From Neelides folsomi (Eukaryota; Arthropoda; Collembola; Neelipleona; Neelidae): DNA of 64,000 bases. The stretch is from contig JAQGBZ010000187.1 of the NCBI GenBank assembly GCA_034687125.1, positions 1 to 64,000 of the forward strand. The letters are read 5' to 3'. The position numbers were made by a program, and so were the translations under genes. Below, piece by piece: positions 37,801-50,600 of this stretch (position 1 is the stretch's first letter; each line of letters starts with the position of its first letter). The notes under the pieces were generated by a model. The model was not told the DNA's origin. It worked only from the letters and a program-made list of their open reading frames with translations, and made no database searches.

Positions 37801-40800
37801 TCATTGTTCATTGGTCTTAAAACGTGGTTAATTTCCTTAATGAAATTCTAACATTCGGAGTCCAGGGGGATGGGGGTACATTTCTCAAGAGCACGGCCGC
37901 CGTCGATTCCGAGTCAATTTGGTAAAAGGCCATAAAAGAAGAGGGAGGTAATGGAACTCGGTGTGTCCATAGGGAGTGAACGGAGAGACAAGGGAGATGG
38001 TTAGATTGAGGAGACTCTTAATGTCTTTCTTCCATTCCAACTCCAGCCCACACAGTGGTCGTTGTGATGTAGATGAGATCCTCTCCCTCTCCACCACCGT
38101 CCCCTCCACAATCCCCAATTCGGCTTCAGGAGATCCCAGATCCTCATCTGGAGGAATCTCTTACTCATCTTATGCTCCTCGAGAGGAAAAAGTCTGAGAC
38201 TGAGTCTACAATTACTCTCAGATCCCTTGCACTGATACAAAAAAGGATTTAGGGGATTCAGGAGCGGTGGCCGGGAACGACTCCCTTTACCTGCACCTTC
38301 AATAAACAAGTGTCAGATTCTTGTGTGTATCTTAAATAATATCATTTCTTAATTTCTAAACATTGAATAAATAAAGGATTGTTTATCCCATTCATAATGT
38401 AAACTATTTTGTATCTGACTCAAAAAACTTCAAAATGTTTTGCTTAAATTTTATAAACAGTCGTATTATGTACATCTTTATTAGCATTCTAATATGCGTA
38501 ATATTACTTTACTTGTTAATATTTATGTTATTTACAGAGTGAGTTGATTTAATGTAAACAAAGAATTCTGCCTATTTCGACAAAACGTTACAAAAAATGA
38601 TTTTCGTCAATTCAGACTTTGTTTGTAAGTTTTGTGAGTGATTAATTTCTCTTTTCCTTTCTAAACAATAGATTGAATGGGAAGATGTAAGAAATGTGTA
38701 CACAAGAAGAATGGTGATGGAAGAAAAATCCATCAACATCTCCAATTTGCTCCAAGCTTATTGTTAGCTGGAAATGTGCAATGCTCAATAAATTATGAGA
38801 GTTGAGGAGATAGATCTAATGGCACTACGCTTAGGTCATTAAGAGTTCGATTCACGATTCACACCCGAGGAATAAACATTTAAATGATGGCTTCGCCATT
38901 TCGCTTCCTCTTTCTAAATTCCAAGTTGCCGCATTTAAAATGATGAGAAGGCGGCGGCTCATCTCCTCGTCCAGAGCCAAAGAAAAATCTCATTCGCTCC
39001 ACGACTCTCAATTTCAAAGGACCTTCTTTATTGATAACAAAGCTCGGGTGTTCAAACCAACTCATTTCCTCTTTCCCAGATCTCATAACTCGTCTCAATT
39101 ACCTTCCACGCGCCTCGGCGCCCTTTTAATATACGCAAATACATTATTGGGATAGACGATTTGGTTAGTTGGCTCCACGAGCTGGAATCTCAAGTGCTTC
39201 TCTCAAACTTGTATATCAACTTGGATATTCGAGTATGTATTGATGACGACACTGACACGAATGAAGGGAAAACAAATTCTAAGCTCATATTTTCATATTT
39301 CTTTACGACCTTCCCGAGATGTTTATGCCTTTACTTCCCTACCTTTTGCTCCCAAGAGTTTTGAGAGTCTCCGAGGACATTATTATTAACAAGGGGAAAT
39401 TTATTATATGCGCGAGGTTCATAATTGCCATTTGTGCCACTTTTTGGCACTTTTAACTTCTTCGTATTTTTATTACTTACGGACTTGTTTTAAAAACAGT
39501 GAATTATGCATTTTGCAATTTGAGAAAAGATACGCATTGGAGACTAAAAGGTAAAGCTCAACACTGCACGGGGTTACTCGATTTGTTATTGTTTTTTATA
39601 TTTTTTTATTCTCAATAATGTGTATGCATTTAACTAGGTACGCTAGTTATCAACTTTTAATATTCAACTGTATTTATGATTTTGAAAAACGAAATGAAAG
39701 ATTTTTATGAAGGGTTCTTAATTTAAACATTTCGTGTTGAAAATGAGATTTGCTCCTTGTGCTCAATCTTTTGGATTATCAATAATGTTTGCATAAAACT
39801 TTATTTAATCTTTAAGTATTTTTCAGATTTTGCATTCGAATTAATATTTTATAACATAGAAATCTCCACAAACTTTTATGTATAAATAATGTACTTTTCT
39901 TAGTCACCATGATTTATATTGTAGATCGTTTAATCTCATAGAATAAGTTTGTTTTGAATTGTCCTAGCGTGACTTAATAGAATGGTTAATCAACTCCACC
40001 ATCTCATTTTTCATAAGAGGAAATAAAAGACAGTCAATTAACCACAAAATCTCTTCGGGAAAGGAGTTCATACGGAAGGCATTAATATTCTAAACTTTTA
40101 AATGCCCAAAGATGCAAAATTAAGATCCACCAAAGAGACACGAATGAGGAATTTGAAGTCTTCTAAACTTTCTCGTTCTGCCAACAGCTCTTGAATATGA
40201 AAATAGTCTTCCTTGCTTTATTTAAATCCCGGAATAATTATGGCAATTAGGAAGAACAATGTTTGAACTTGAGCAGATAAGTGTAAGGCTGCGTCGTCTC
40301 AAAGTTACTTTATTGGCTAACTACAAGTAGTTTATAGGTTCATAAACAGAACTCCAAAGGCTCGACTGTCCTCTTATAAATATATGTGCTACAAGCACAA
40401 CAAAGAAAGTGAATGGGAGTTTTAAGTAATATATGGTACGCACGTAATATTCAACTACATGAAAACTTTGGCCCATTCCCAAAACCAATACATACACGTA
40501 CAACACGAGGAAATCTTTCTGCACGCATATGGCAGAAAATTTCATACGAACAATTGTAGTGTTGTGTTATTAACCGGATATATTTTAGTTTAGCATATAT
40601 TCAAAATATTTTGTGTTTTTTCACAAATGCAAAAAAGGCCATTAGAGGTTGACGCAGTGTGAACATTTGCAGTTCTTCATGAGCCTGGCTAATATCCGAC
40701 CAAATATCTGAAATATGGTTTGGCAAACTCTCCATAATCCGTTCAAGAATACGCAGCATGGAGAGTTTCAGAGTTTCTATACATGGGAACGTTAAAGCTC

Positions 40801-43800
40801 TCGAGTTGAAAGAAACAGGGTTGGGATAATCTTAAATAGTAGAAAAGCTTTCTCAGGAATCTTCACTATTTTCACTCCCCATTATCTTATACGGTTCTTT
40901 CAATTCAGTTCGTCTGTTTCTTTTCTACTTCTACTTCTCAAGAGGCTTCATTTTACTAATGGTCTTACTTTTGAATTAATCCGAGTTGTAAAGAGCAATG
41001 TGGACCGGCTCCAATGACGCAATCTGAGTAAACAAAGTGTAATGAGGGAATTGGGATGCAAATAGGTTTCTCGACACTTTTGCCACATATTAAGATGGGT
41101 CATTTGTTTCCTCATTCTACATTAAAAGCTAAATTCGTCGAAGGAAGTTTTGTAAATAAACATTGGAGAAAGTTTGACAAATTATTGGCACACTTTCGAG
41201 GCTTAAAATACACCAAATTCAATTTTGGTCAAAAGAACTTTAGTAGAATTTTTCAAGTTTCTAGAGCGTATTTACAAGTTTAGCATTGACCAATTAATTT
41301 TTAATGTCAATATTGCGTGAAAATTGGAGCGTATTAGTAAACGAAACAGGATGACAGCTTGTCATCGATAGCTTAATAAAGATAATTTATCATGCAATTC
41401 CAATGTCGTAAATGCATGCATTAACGACCAATTTTTATGATATAATCTTCATAATATGGATCTTTGATATGGTTTTTATTTGAATCATGGATTTTCAATT
41501 TTGTTTTCGTTCTTTTGGGCATATCGTAGAACCCTGGGATAGCGAAGATAAAATATAATTAAATTTAAGATTGTGTGGGGTTAGCTAATGTCTTCTTTTG
41601 CTTGGAAAACTTCTTTAATTAAAAGATAATGGAAGCCATTTAATATTTTGAAACTTTTGACAACTTTTAAAACAATTAAGATAGAAAAACTTTTCAATTC
41701 TCTTGTTCATAAGAGCTTTTTATAAGCATCTTTTATCATCAATTTATAGCAATCTCTCAATATAGGATACCGAAACCGAAACTGGAGTTTTGATATGACA
41801 TAAAATATAAATATTATAAACCTCATTAATATTTTATTGTTAAAAGATGAAATACTCTACTCTACATAAAGTATGCTCTAAAGTGGTCAGATCATATTTC
41901 ATATTTTAAGAGAAATAATTCTAAAGATGTTTATATTTAAAATTACATGTAATTTCCGTTTTATTTCCGGTAATCAAATTATGAACACCATTATTTCTAA
42001 TACCTACATTAAATGTAAGTACATTTGGGTCACAATGTAGTAGGTATTGTTAACAAGTATACCATACTTGTATGTATCATACCTAACATAAATCCTTAAT
42101 GTTAAAATCTAAAACAATGCAACACATAAAAATGCAACACAATGAAAATAGAAATTCATAGACCATACGACTATTAATTACAATGGCTTTATTTATAGCC
42201 AATTTATAAACAAAATTCAAGATAAAATTGACATATATTGGCTCAATAAAATTGATGAGACGAGGAAAAAAACTGGAACCGATGGTTAATTCATGAACCA
42301 TGAGGCAATATAAACTCATGTCCTGATCCTATCTAATGTCAAGAATGAATAGAATGCTTTATAGAGTGATTGATCCTAGTAAAGAAAGTCATGAAAATAC
42401 ATTCACTGTAGGAATTATGGAGTCGAGCGTAATGAAGTGAGTGAGTGTGACAAGAGTGAGACAGGATGGGAATTGTGCATTGAGACGGAAGGAGTTTTTG
42501 GTGAAGGCATCTGGTCGTCGGCGATCTTTTCCATTGTCCTCATGTCCACGTTCCTTCACTTCCTCCTTCACAGCTCCAGTGGAGTTAAGAGAAAGATCTA
42601 ATTCCCTCGGCCGGCTGGAAGATGAGGGAGGGGGGCGTGAAAAAATGTCCCCTCGACGCCAAGTCACGGAGTGTCAAAACCATGGATGAGATTTATGTCA
42701 ATGCGGAGACAGAGCGAGTAAATTCGTTTTTGAACCCAATCTTCCATTGAAGACTCAATTGGAGATGAAATACAGCCACTCGGGTTTTCCCTATCACAAC
42801 TCATGGAGTCTCTTATACTTCCCATTACTTTCCCCCAATTTATTCTGCGAAGGAAGGAAACTTATAATTTCCATCTCATCTCGACCACCAGAGATCATCT
42901 CCGTTCCACTTCCATCTTCAAGTTCATGCATAAGGCATAAAAAGGGGATCCAAAACTCGCCCACAAACATGTCAGATAAAAAAACTGTCAATGACAAGGA
43001 GCATATTTTACACATCATACATCTCACTACTTTTTATTCCAAAGTGCAAAGTGCCAAATTCTCTGCTTGTGATAAGGTTAAGAATAGCAATGCTTGTATC
43101 TGTATTTGCATGGTACAAATTGTTTTGGGTAGAAAAAATTTGTTTTTTCATGTATGATTTCATAAATATTTAGTATGTAGGTATAACACTTCATATGACA
43201 GGTAAATTAAAATTCTAATTCTATTGTATGCTATGATAATAATAATATTCAAGAACAAGCTTTTAACTCTGTGACTTTACATTTTATACTCGTACAATTC
43301 TAATAGGAATACTTACAAACCCAACATTTAACATTGAATAGGTAAGGTATTATACAGATATTTAAACCTATATCCTATTTTTCGTATGATACATATTGAT
43401 GAACCTAGCACACAATGTTATTTTTCTTTTTAATCATGTTTTGTTTGGTCTAAAATTGGAAAATGTTTTCAGAAGTTCGAAGTTAGTGGAATTGTAATTG
43501 GAGTAAAAATAAGTGGAAAGAAATTAGATACAAGGAAATTGCAAAACAACAAAGCGGTTCTCCGTATCAGTTTGAATACTTCAGGTAAATTAAAATACCG
43601 AGGGGGAAAATTGGGCAAGAGTCGGTTTACACTCAAAGCCTAGGTACATATTGAAATTAGAAGTTTGTCCAAATCTTAAAGATATACTATACAAGGATAA
43701 TAAAACATAAAGAATCCTGTATAGGACAACAGACAATTAACATAATATAATATATACAGATACATAATATAGGTAATAGAGCACTTAGGTAAGCAGCGCC

Positions 43801-46777
43801 AAGAATATGTTGCAAAAGTACACAAAATCCTCCAATCTACTTCAAGACTAGAAAGCTTTAATCTCAATCCTTTTATTGTTTTTCATTAATGAAAGAGTCT
43901 CTTTTAATTAAACTCGGTATAGAGAATACACGGAATAAATACTCTCATAATCAAAAGCAACTTGAAGGGTCCTTCAAGATTCATCTGACTCTGTAAGTTT
44001 CTCAACCTGCTCTTCAATTCCTTCGTAGAAAGTCAATAAAGGAAAACTGTTTGGAATTCTCGAGAGATTTATACGCACAGCGGAGCGACCTTATGGTTAA
44101 TATTCGTTTAGAAAAGAGTTAAAATAGCTATAAACCTTAACTTATGTTTCTCTATGTGGAGTGTAATAATATTACATAGTTCGTATCATATGAGATGAGA
44201 GTACAAAGCATTCCATTGGAGGTGCTACGGAATGAGAGTTTGGGTATGCTGAAGAAGGAGAAGAATAACAATTAATTTTCCCTTCCTCCACACACTCCAG
44301 GGATAAGGCTTGGCTTCTTCTTGAAGTAAGAATGCATTGAGTCGGCTCACGCTTCTCTCATCAACCCATTCAATTCCCCTTGTTATGATAAGGCGATAAA
44401 TTGGACCAATTCGTCTCAGATGAGGATAGGAAAACAAAAAGAACTTCTCCGTGTTTTGAGTCCATAAATAGAAGTTGAATTCTTTGGGTTCTCTAATAGG
44501 ACTCCTATTCATAGAACTTCCCAATATCTCAACCCTTCAAGGGTCTGATTGTGGTCTACTGATAGAATAAGAAAAATGAAGATTAAATGAAAATCAAGAC
44601 AAAATAATCCGTCAGTTTCAATCTCAAATCTCAAAATTTAATATTTATTAAATCCTTCTTTCTAAAATTCATTTATCTTCATTTCATGAGCAATTTTATG
44701 CTCAACAAGAACTTTAGGGAATTTCATTACTTTTTCATTATGTAATATTGCTTTAAGACAGAATGGCATAAGGTGCCTAGTTGAGAACACATCATACGTG
44801 TACCGGATACTGAAACAAATTTAATATCCAAAAGAGCAATATGGTTTTGTACTTGAAGGGAGAATACAAGTGAAAAGAGAAAAGATTGACAAATTGTTCA
44901 AAGTGAATGGAATCTTGTAAGTTGGATGGAGGAAGAAAAGCAGGCACTCCATTTAAGTTAAAAACAGGAGCAGAAGGCATAATTTGGTCTTGAAAAAGTA
45001 AAATATAGAAGAGGGAAAAGAATTCAAGCATGAATTGAGAAAGATGAGGATTGAGGAACAGGAATTTATGAAGAAATGAAACTTTTACAATTTCAAGTTA
45101 ACATCTTCTCTCACAATCAGTTCCTCAACCCGAGGAGAATATTAAAAGAGGAGAGCCAAATGGAAGGGGAGTCTATAAGGAAGAAAGTCATAAATTTCTA
45201 AATGTGAATTTCATCTTTTGTTCTTCCGGTTGAAGAGGAAATCTTTGGACAACGGATTTTATGCTTTTCCCTTCACACTCCCTCCCAACTCATGTCTTTA
45301 ATCATGATACATGGAGACAAATACATATAAGAGCTCCAGAAGTCGGTTTGAAAAAACAGCTTTGGAAAATGAAAGAAAATGGATGGGTTAATGAAAATCT
45401 TTGAGCCTTTATTAAAACTTCTAATCTTTACTATTGTGAAAATCAAAGTAAAATTGCAATACAATTAGGGCAATTATTGTATTTTGAATAAAATTAATAA
45501 TAAAATTATAGGTGAAAACATTAAAATATCTAGAAGTAGCTTAGGAAATGTATGATGAATGAATTGAAACAAATTCTCCATTTCAAAATTTGTTTCCATT
45601 TCTGGAGATTACATCCATGATCCTGTGTGATCGTCTGCTTGCGTTAAGCTCGAATAAACTCCACTTTACTGGTATTTATCGAAGAGCGTGTGTTTCGGCA
45701 GTTAACAGGAGATGAGCTCAAAAGAACACATTGGTTTTATACATTTGAGTGTCCCTTCCTGCATAAGAGGATTGATCGGAAGAAGGAGCATTGCATTTTT
45801 TATAGAATTTATAAGCAAAGTTCTTAACAAGTTAAGAGACCCATCACCCATCTCATTAGAAGGTTCGATTCCCAATGGAGGAGGTTTGTCAGTTCATTCA
45901 CGTCTCCCACCCTCTTCTGCGTATATTCTCAGTGTTTAAGTGAGTTGACTCTGATTAAATCCATTGATTCCTCCAACGACTTTCTACTACAACCCCATCA
46001 TTTCCCACTCTATAACATCTCTATATTATCATGCATCTTCTATCAGAGTTTTAAAGAGATGCAACCGAGGGCCCCTTTTAAACTTAATCAAATGGACCCC
46101 ATCCTTCCATTACACTTACACCCTTCTTGCTCACTTCGTCTGCAATGTGTCTTCATTCCATTTCGACATTCATGAGCTTTCGGCCCCGTAAAATTTTAAT
46201 TAATCTTAATGTCTCTTCTTCGTGCCAATGTGTCCATTTCCTCTGTGCTACAATGATGACTCCTTCAATTAAAGAGTTATGTTTTGTCTCATCCTATGAA
46301 TTCATCATCCATTTAATTAATAATCGCAGAAGTGCATACGAGTGGCTTGAGCTCTAAATTAAAACTCAAGCATATCTGTCATCATCTGAGTAATCTGTCA
46401 TCCTGCTCTTAAAGATGACAAAAAAGTGACAAGGTTAAATGTTATAATTAATCAGAAAATAAATGTATAAACAAATGGGAGTGCTTAATTTACTCATTCA
46501 GTTATAAAAAATTATACTTTATTTCAAATATCATTAAAAAATGACATGCAATGATTACGCAGCCCAGGACCCACAGGAATAAGTTCACATTGCATTGTAA
46601 AATAACTTCTGGGAAATATGAGACTTTGTAAAAGCGAATAAAGATAAATAAAAAGATTTTCCACCGCCATCTATGAATAGTCCAACCATGTTGAGGGAAG
46701 CGGAGTGGAATTAAGTAGGAGTTCGATTTCCGAAGTCCGATCCCGCTTGTTTTGGTAAATTTCCAGGCTCCCGTGTC
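28846..46777. other. Gene-free region, second half, up to the CCAR start
   Basis: No supported gene was found on either strand. The pattern continues: GC-richer blocks (for example 29.7-30.0, 32.98-33.4, 37.86-38.3, 38.9-39.2 and 42.4-42.7 kb) separated by AT-rich, GTA/TAC-rich spacers (30.83-30.91, 33.60-33.76, 41.99-42.09 and 43.16-43.40 kb). RNA polymerase III B-box-like strings at 38849 and 45862 do not fold into tRNAs. The CCAR promoter should lie at the right end. A CCGCCATCT string (46664-46672), the core of a YY1-type motif common at housekeeping promoters, lies about 110 bases before the start codon. Confidence 0.5.
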
Positions 46778-47614
46778 ATGTCCTTCTTCGGTGGAGGCGG
46801 GGGAGGTGCCGGCGGAGGTGGAGGTGCAGGAGGAGGCCGCGGCGGTGGCGGAACTGGAGGACTTTATGGCCCCGGTGTCAACTTCAACTTTGGAGAAGTT
46901 CTCGTCCAGTCCCAAGGGCCCCAAGGAGCCTTCCAAAACATTGGACTTGGAAATTTCTTGGGAGCGGAGCAGCTCGGCGGGATGATCGGCGGCCCATCTG
47001 CAGCGTCCCAGAATCAGTCCATCTCCATGCTCCCAATGTCGGTGGCGACCCTTCATGGAGGCGTCAACTTCGCCCCACCCATCCAAGTCTTGAGCCAAAC
47101 TCCACCACCGAATTCATCCGTCTCTTCAGGAGCAGCTCCGAAGCAGCGTGTGTTCACCGGGACCGTGACCAAGACCCACGACAACTTTGGATTCATCGAC
47201 GAGGAAGTCTTCTTCCAAATGGGGTCTCAACGCCTTTTAATTTCATCATTAAAACTCTTGAGTTTCTCTTTTATTTTTATGACAATTCTTCTCTGCAGTT
47301 CTACTTCACTCCAATTTCTCTGCTTATAATTAATAGTTTTATTTAATTAGCATTTGAGTATTCATGAAGGTTTTAAGGTTGAAACTTTGGGGATTGCAGA
47401 TCAGTCAAGGGACCAATTCTACCCAAAGCTGGAGATCGAGTTCTTGTTGAAGCTGACTTTAATCCAGGGATGCCATTCAAGTGGAACGCTACGAGAGTTC
47501 AGATTGTTAACATGGGTGGAGGCCTCAATAGTAACTTGAGTAATATGAATCTTAATCCGGGAGGAGCGCCAAGCGGATCCGGAGGATCATCTCAACAACA
47601 ACAGCAGCAACAGC

Positions 47615-47658
<44 letters not shown>

Positions 47659-50600
47659 AATGTACATGGATTTATAGGCCAAAATTCTCAGTCCCAGCAG
47701 AAGAATGTTCCTCCGCCTCCTGTGATTTCGTCCGTATCGCAGAACCCGAATAATCGATATGGTGGAGGTGGTCCGGGCCAACAGCAAAACTTCCAATCTC
47801 AACAGCAGATGAATCATATGAGAGGAGGACCAGGAATGGGACGAGGACGAGGTCATGTTCCCAATTCACCATATCCTCCTGATGTCATGATGATGGGAAA
47901 TCCACATGGGATGATGGAGCGTGAACGAGATCCTCCGGTTGAGCGCGATAATCGTGATCGGGACCGAGACAGGGATAATAAGCGAAAAGACACGAGGAGA
48001 AGTCCACCGCCAAGGGAGAGAAAAAGGAGCAGGACAAAGTCCCCTCTTCAGATAAGGAGAAACAGAGATCGATCAAGGTCCAAATCGGCAAGTCCTAAAA
48101 GGAAGAAGGAAAGAGCAGTCGTGGAAAGATCAAGATATCAAGTTGATATGCCTAAATCTGCTCTGGACATGTAAGATATTAAAATATTACATTATTTTCA
48201 CCAGAGTATTTCTGCACGTTTGTAAAATATTTTTTAATCTTGATAAACCCTTGCTTTATTTAGAATGGAATTAAACGTATCAGAGCTTAAGCGACGATAT
48301 CCAAATCTTTATATTCCTTCTGATTTCTTCATGGCTCGTTCGTCGTGGCAAGAAACATTTCCTCCACATCAACCATTTGATTTTATTGGAAAGAATTCCT
48401 CTATTCATCTCTTTAGGAAAGTCGTAGAGAGAATTGAAGTTCCACTTGAAGATCTTGAAAGAATGAAAGCGATTTCTGATGTCCTCGAACCTGCAGATTC
48501 TTCCCATATCTTCAAAGCGAAAGTAAATTACCATTACAATTCATAATTGTAATTGTTAGTAATTAATAATATTCGTGTATAAATTTTAATAATAGGAAAA
48601 TTCGTTAATTTCCTTACAATTATTATAGAATGCATTTAAAAAAATTATAATTATTTTAGGTGATGCTGTTACACCTTCAAGGAAAATCAGAAATATATCG
48701 AAAGATATTTGGATCAGGCGATGCAAAAGCTTCAGAAGCAGTACACCCTGGACGAGCTATCAATTTCGCTGTCGGAATTAAGGTTTCTTGAGATTCAACT
48801 AAAACATTTTTATTATTTAAATATAACTATAAATTAATTTTATAAATTATACACAAGTCTGGGAAAAGCGAAACAATGGCCCTTGGAGGTTTATGGAGCC
48901 CTTCATTGGATGGGCCAAATCCTGCTAGCGATCCTAAAGTCCTTGTAAGGACGGCAGTTAGATCCGTGAAGGCGCTTTCTGGAATCGACTTATCACGATG
49001 CCGACACTGGTATGAACCTCATTTCCATTTCTAATTCTTATACCCATATTGGCGAATGAATTTGTGAGTAATCTCGCAGTTGGTCAATTTCATCATTTTC
49101 ACGAGTGGGGAGGGGAAGGTGAAGGGCGACGGAGTGTTCAATTCTCTTTTGTTTTTTTCCGTGTGCCCTTCACTTGACGTGAGAGAAGGTATCGCTTTCT
49201 GGAAGTCTACTACCGAAGGAGCAACGGGACCGTGGAGACCGTCGTCGTATTTGTGCCTGACACATGGACCGCCGTTCCTTCCCGTGCAGAGTGGGACATT
49301 GTCCTCATGGCCTACGAGCGGGCTTTGTACTCTGGCTCACCACCTAAATCACAGCCACCTGAGGAGGAGAAGAAACCTGCAGCCATCGAGGCGGCCAAAG
49401 ATCCGGGAGCTGAACCTCCGAAGCTGCCAGAGGTCCCCGCTAAGAACTTCAGAATAATTTTTATTTCTCTCTGCTTCCTCTCACGCAGCTTTTAAAATCG
49501 TTACGTCGAGTCACGATGTACCTTCTAAAATAATTACTAAATAGGAACCCTTCGCTTTGCTTACCCCCTTTGGAAGTTTTAATTAATTATAGATTAGGAC
49601 TCAAGGTTGATCTGGGGCACAATTCTTGATGAATTTGGGTCTTTGGAGATTCTTCTTTATTCTTCATTATCATTTTTTGAACTTAGATGAACTTTTTGTT
49701 TAAAAATAATTATTAGAGTTGGAGATTTTTTACAAAAGATTTAATCCAATTAGTGTTTAGAGTTTTTAGTTTGTATTATGACCGGTTATTGGAATCGACG
49801 TGGCATTTATCAAGAGTTTACATTACTCATCTTTACAAAGAATTATAATTTGCGAACATCTCTAATATTTTATGGGGGGTTAAATTAGGGAGGAGATCCA
49901 CCAGCCGAGAAAGAAGATGGAGAAATTCCCCTTAAGATTGAGCCAAAAGTTGATGAACCAGAAGTTCCTCCTCCTGGAGTCGAGATAATAAGTGAAGAGA
50001 AAATGGAGATTGATGTTAAACCACCCATTGACAACATTGTTAATGACGAAGAAAAGGAAGCAGAGAATAAAGGAACTCACTTTTCGAATCTTGATCCTAA
50101 AACGATGAATGTAAGATATTTGATTTTTCAATCAATCAAGATTTTTTAATTACATAAAATTATTACGAGGGCCAAGTAAAATGTGTTGGCTACATATTTT
50201 TAATTTCTCCCCTGCTTGAATTAAAAATCTAGCTACATAATATTATCATAATAGGTCCTCTATAGAAAATTCACAAAAAATTTGATGATCCTAAATATCA
50301 CCGAGACGTTTTTTGAATTTCAGCATGCTTTTGGTTTGCCACTACAGTGGCTGATAGGGAAAGGAAGGAAATCAACATAGGGGTTAATATGGGATATCCT
50401 TGGTTTGTAAAGGGAAGAAATGCAAGGAAATCTCTCGCGCAACCGTCAGCCAATATCCATTAAAATAAAATTAATTATCCTAAATAGCCTCCATATATTT
50501 TTCTTTCATTATTTAATTAGTTTTTCGCTTATAAACAAAGTTTATTTTCTTATATTTGACTATTTCACATGAAATATACGTATATCCGCTGTGTGTGTAT

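Noticed and set aside
38780-38870. tRNA-like B box (GAGTTCGATTCAC) with an A-box-like string before it
   Set aside because: No acceptor, D or anticodon stems pair. At most it is a decayed tRNA-derived SINE, which cannot be shown here.
45800-45885. GGTTCGATTCC matching the tRNA B box
   Set aside because: The flanking bases do not form a cloverleaf.
46502-47098. 198-codon minus-strand frame opposite CCAR1 exon 1
   Set aside because: It is the antisense shadow of the Gly-rich CCAR1 first exon; the plus strand has the S1-like domain and correct splicing.
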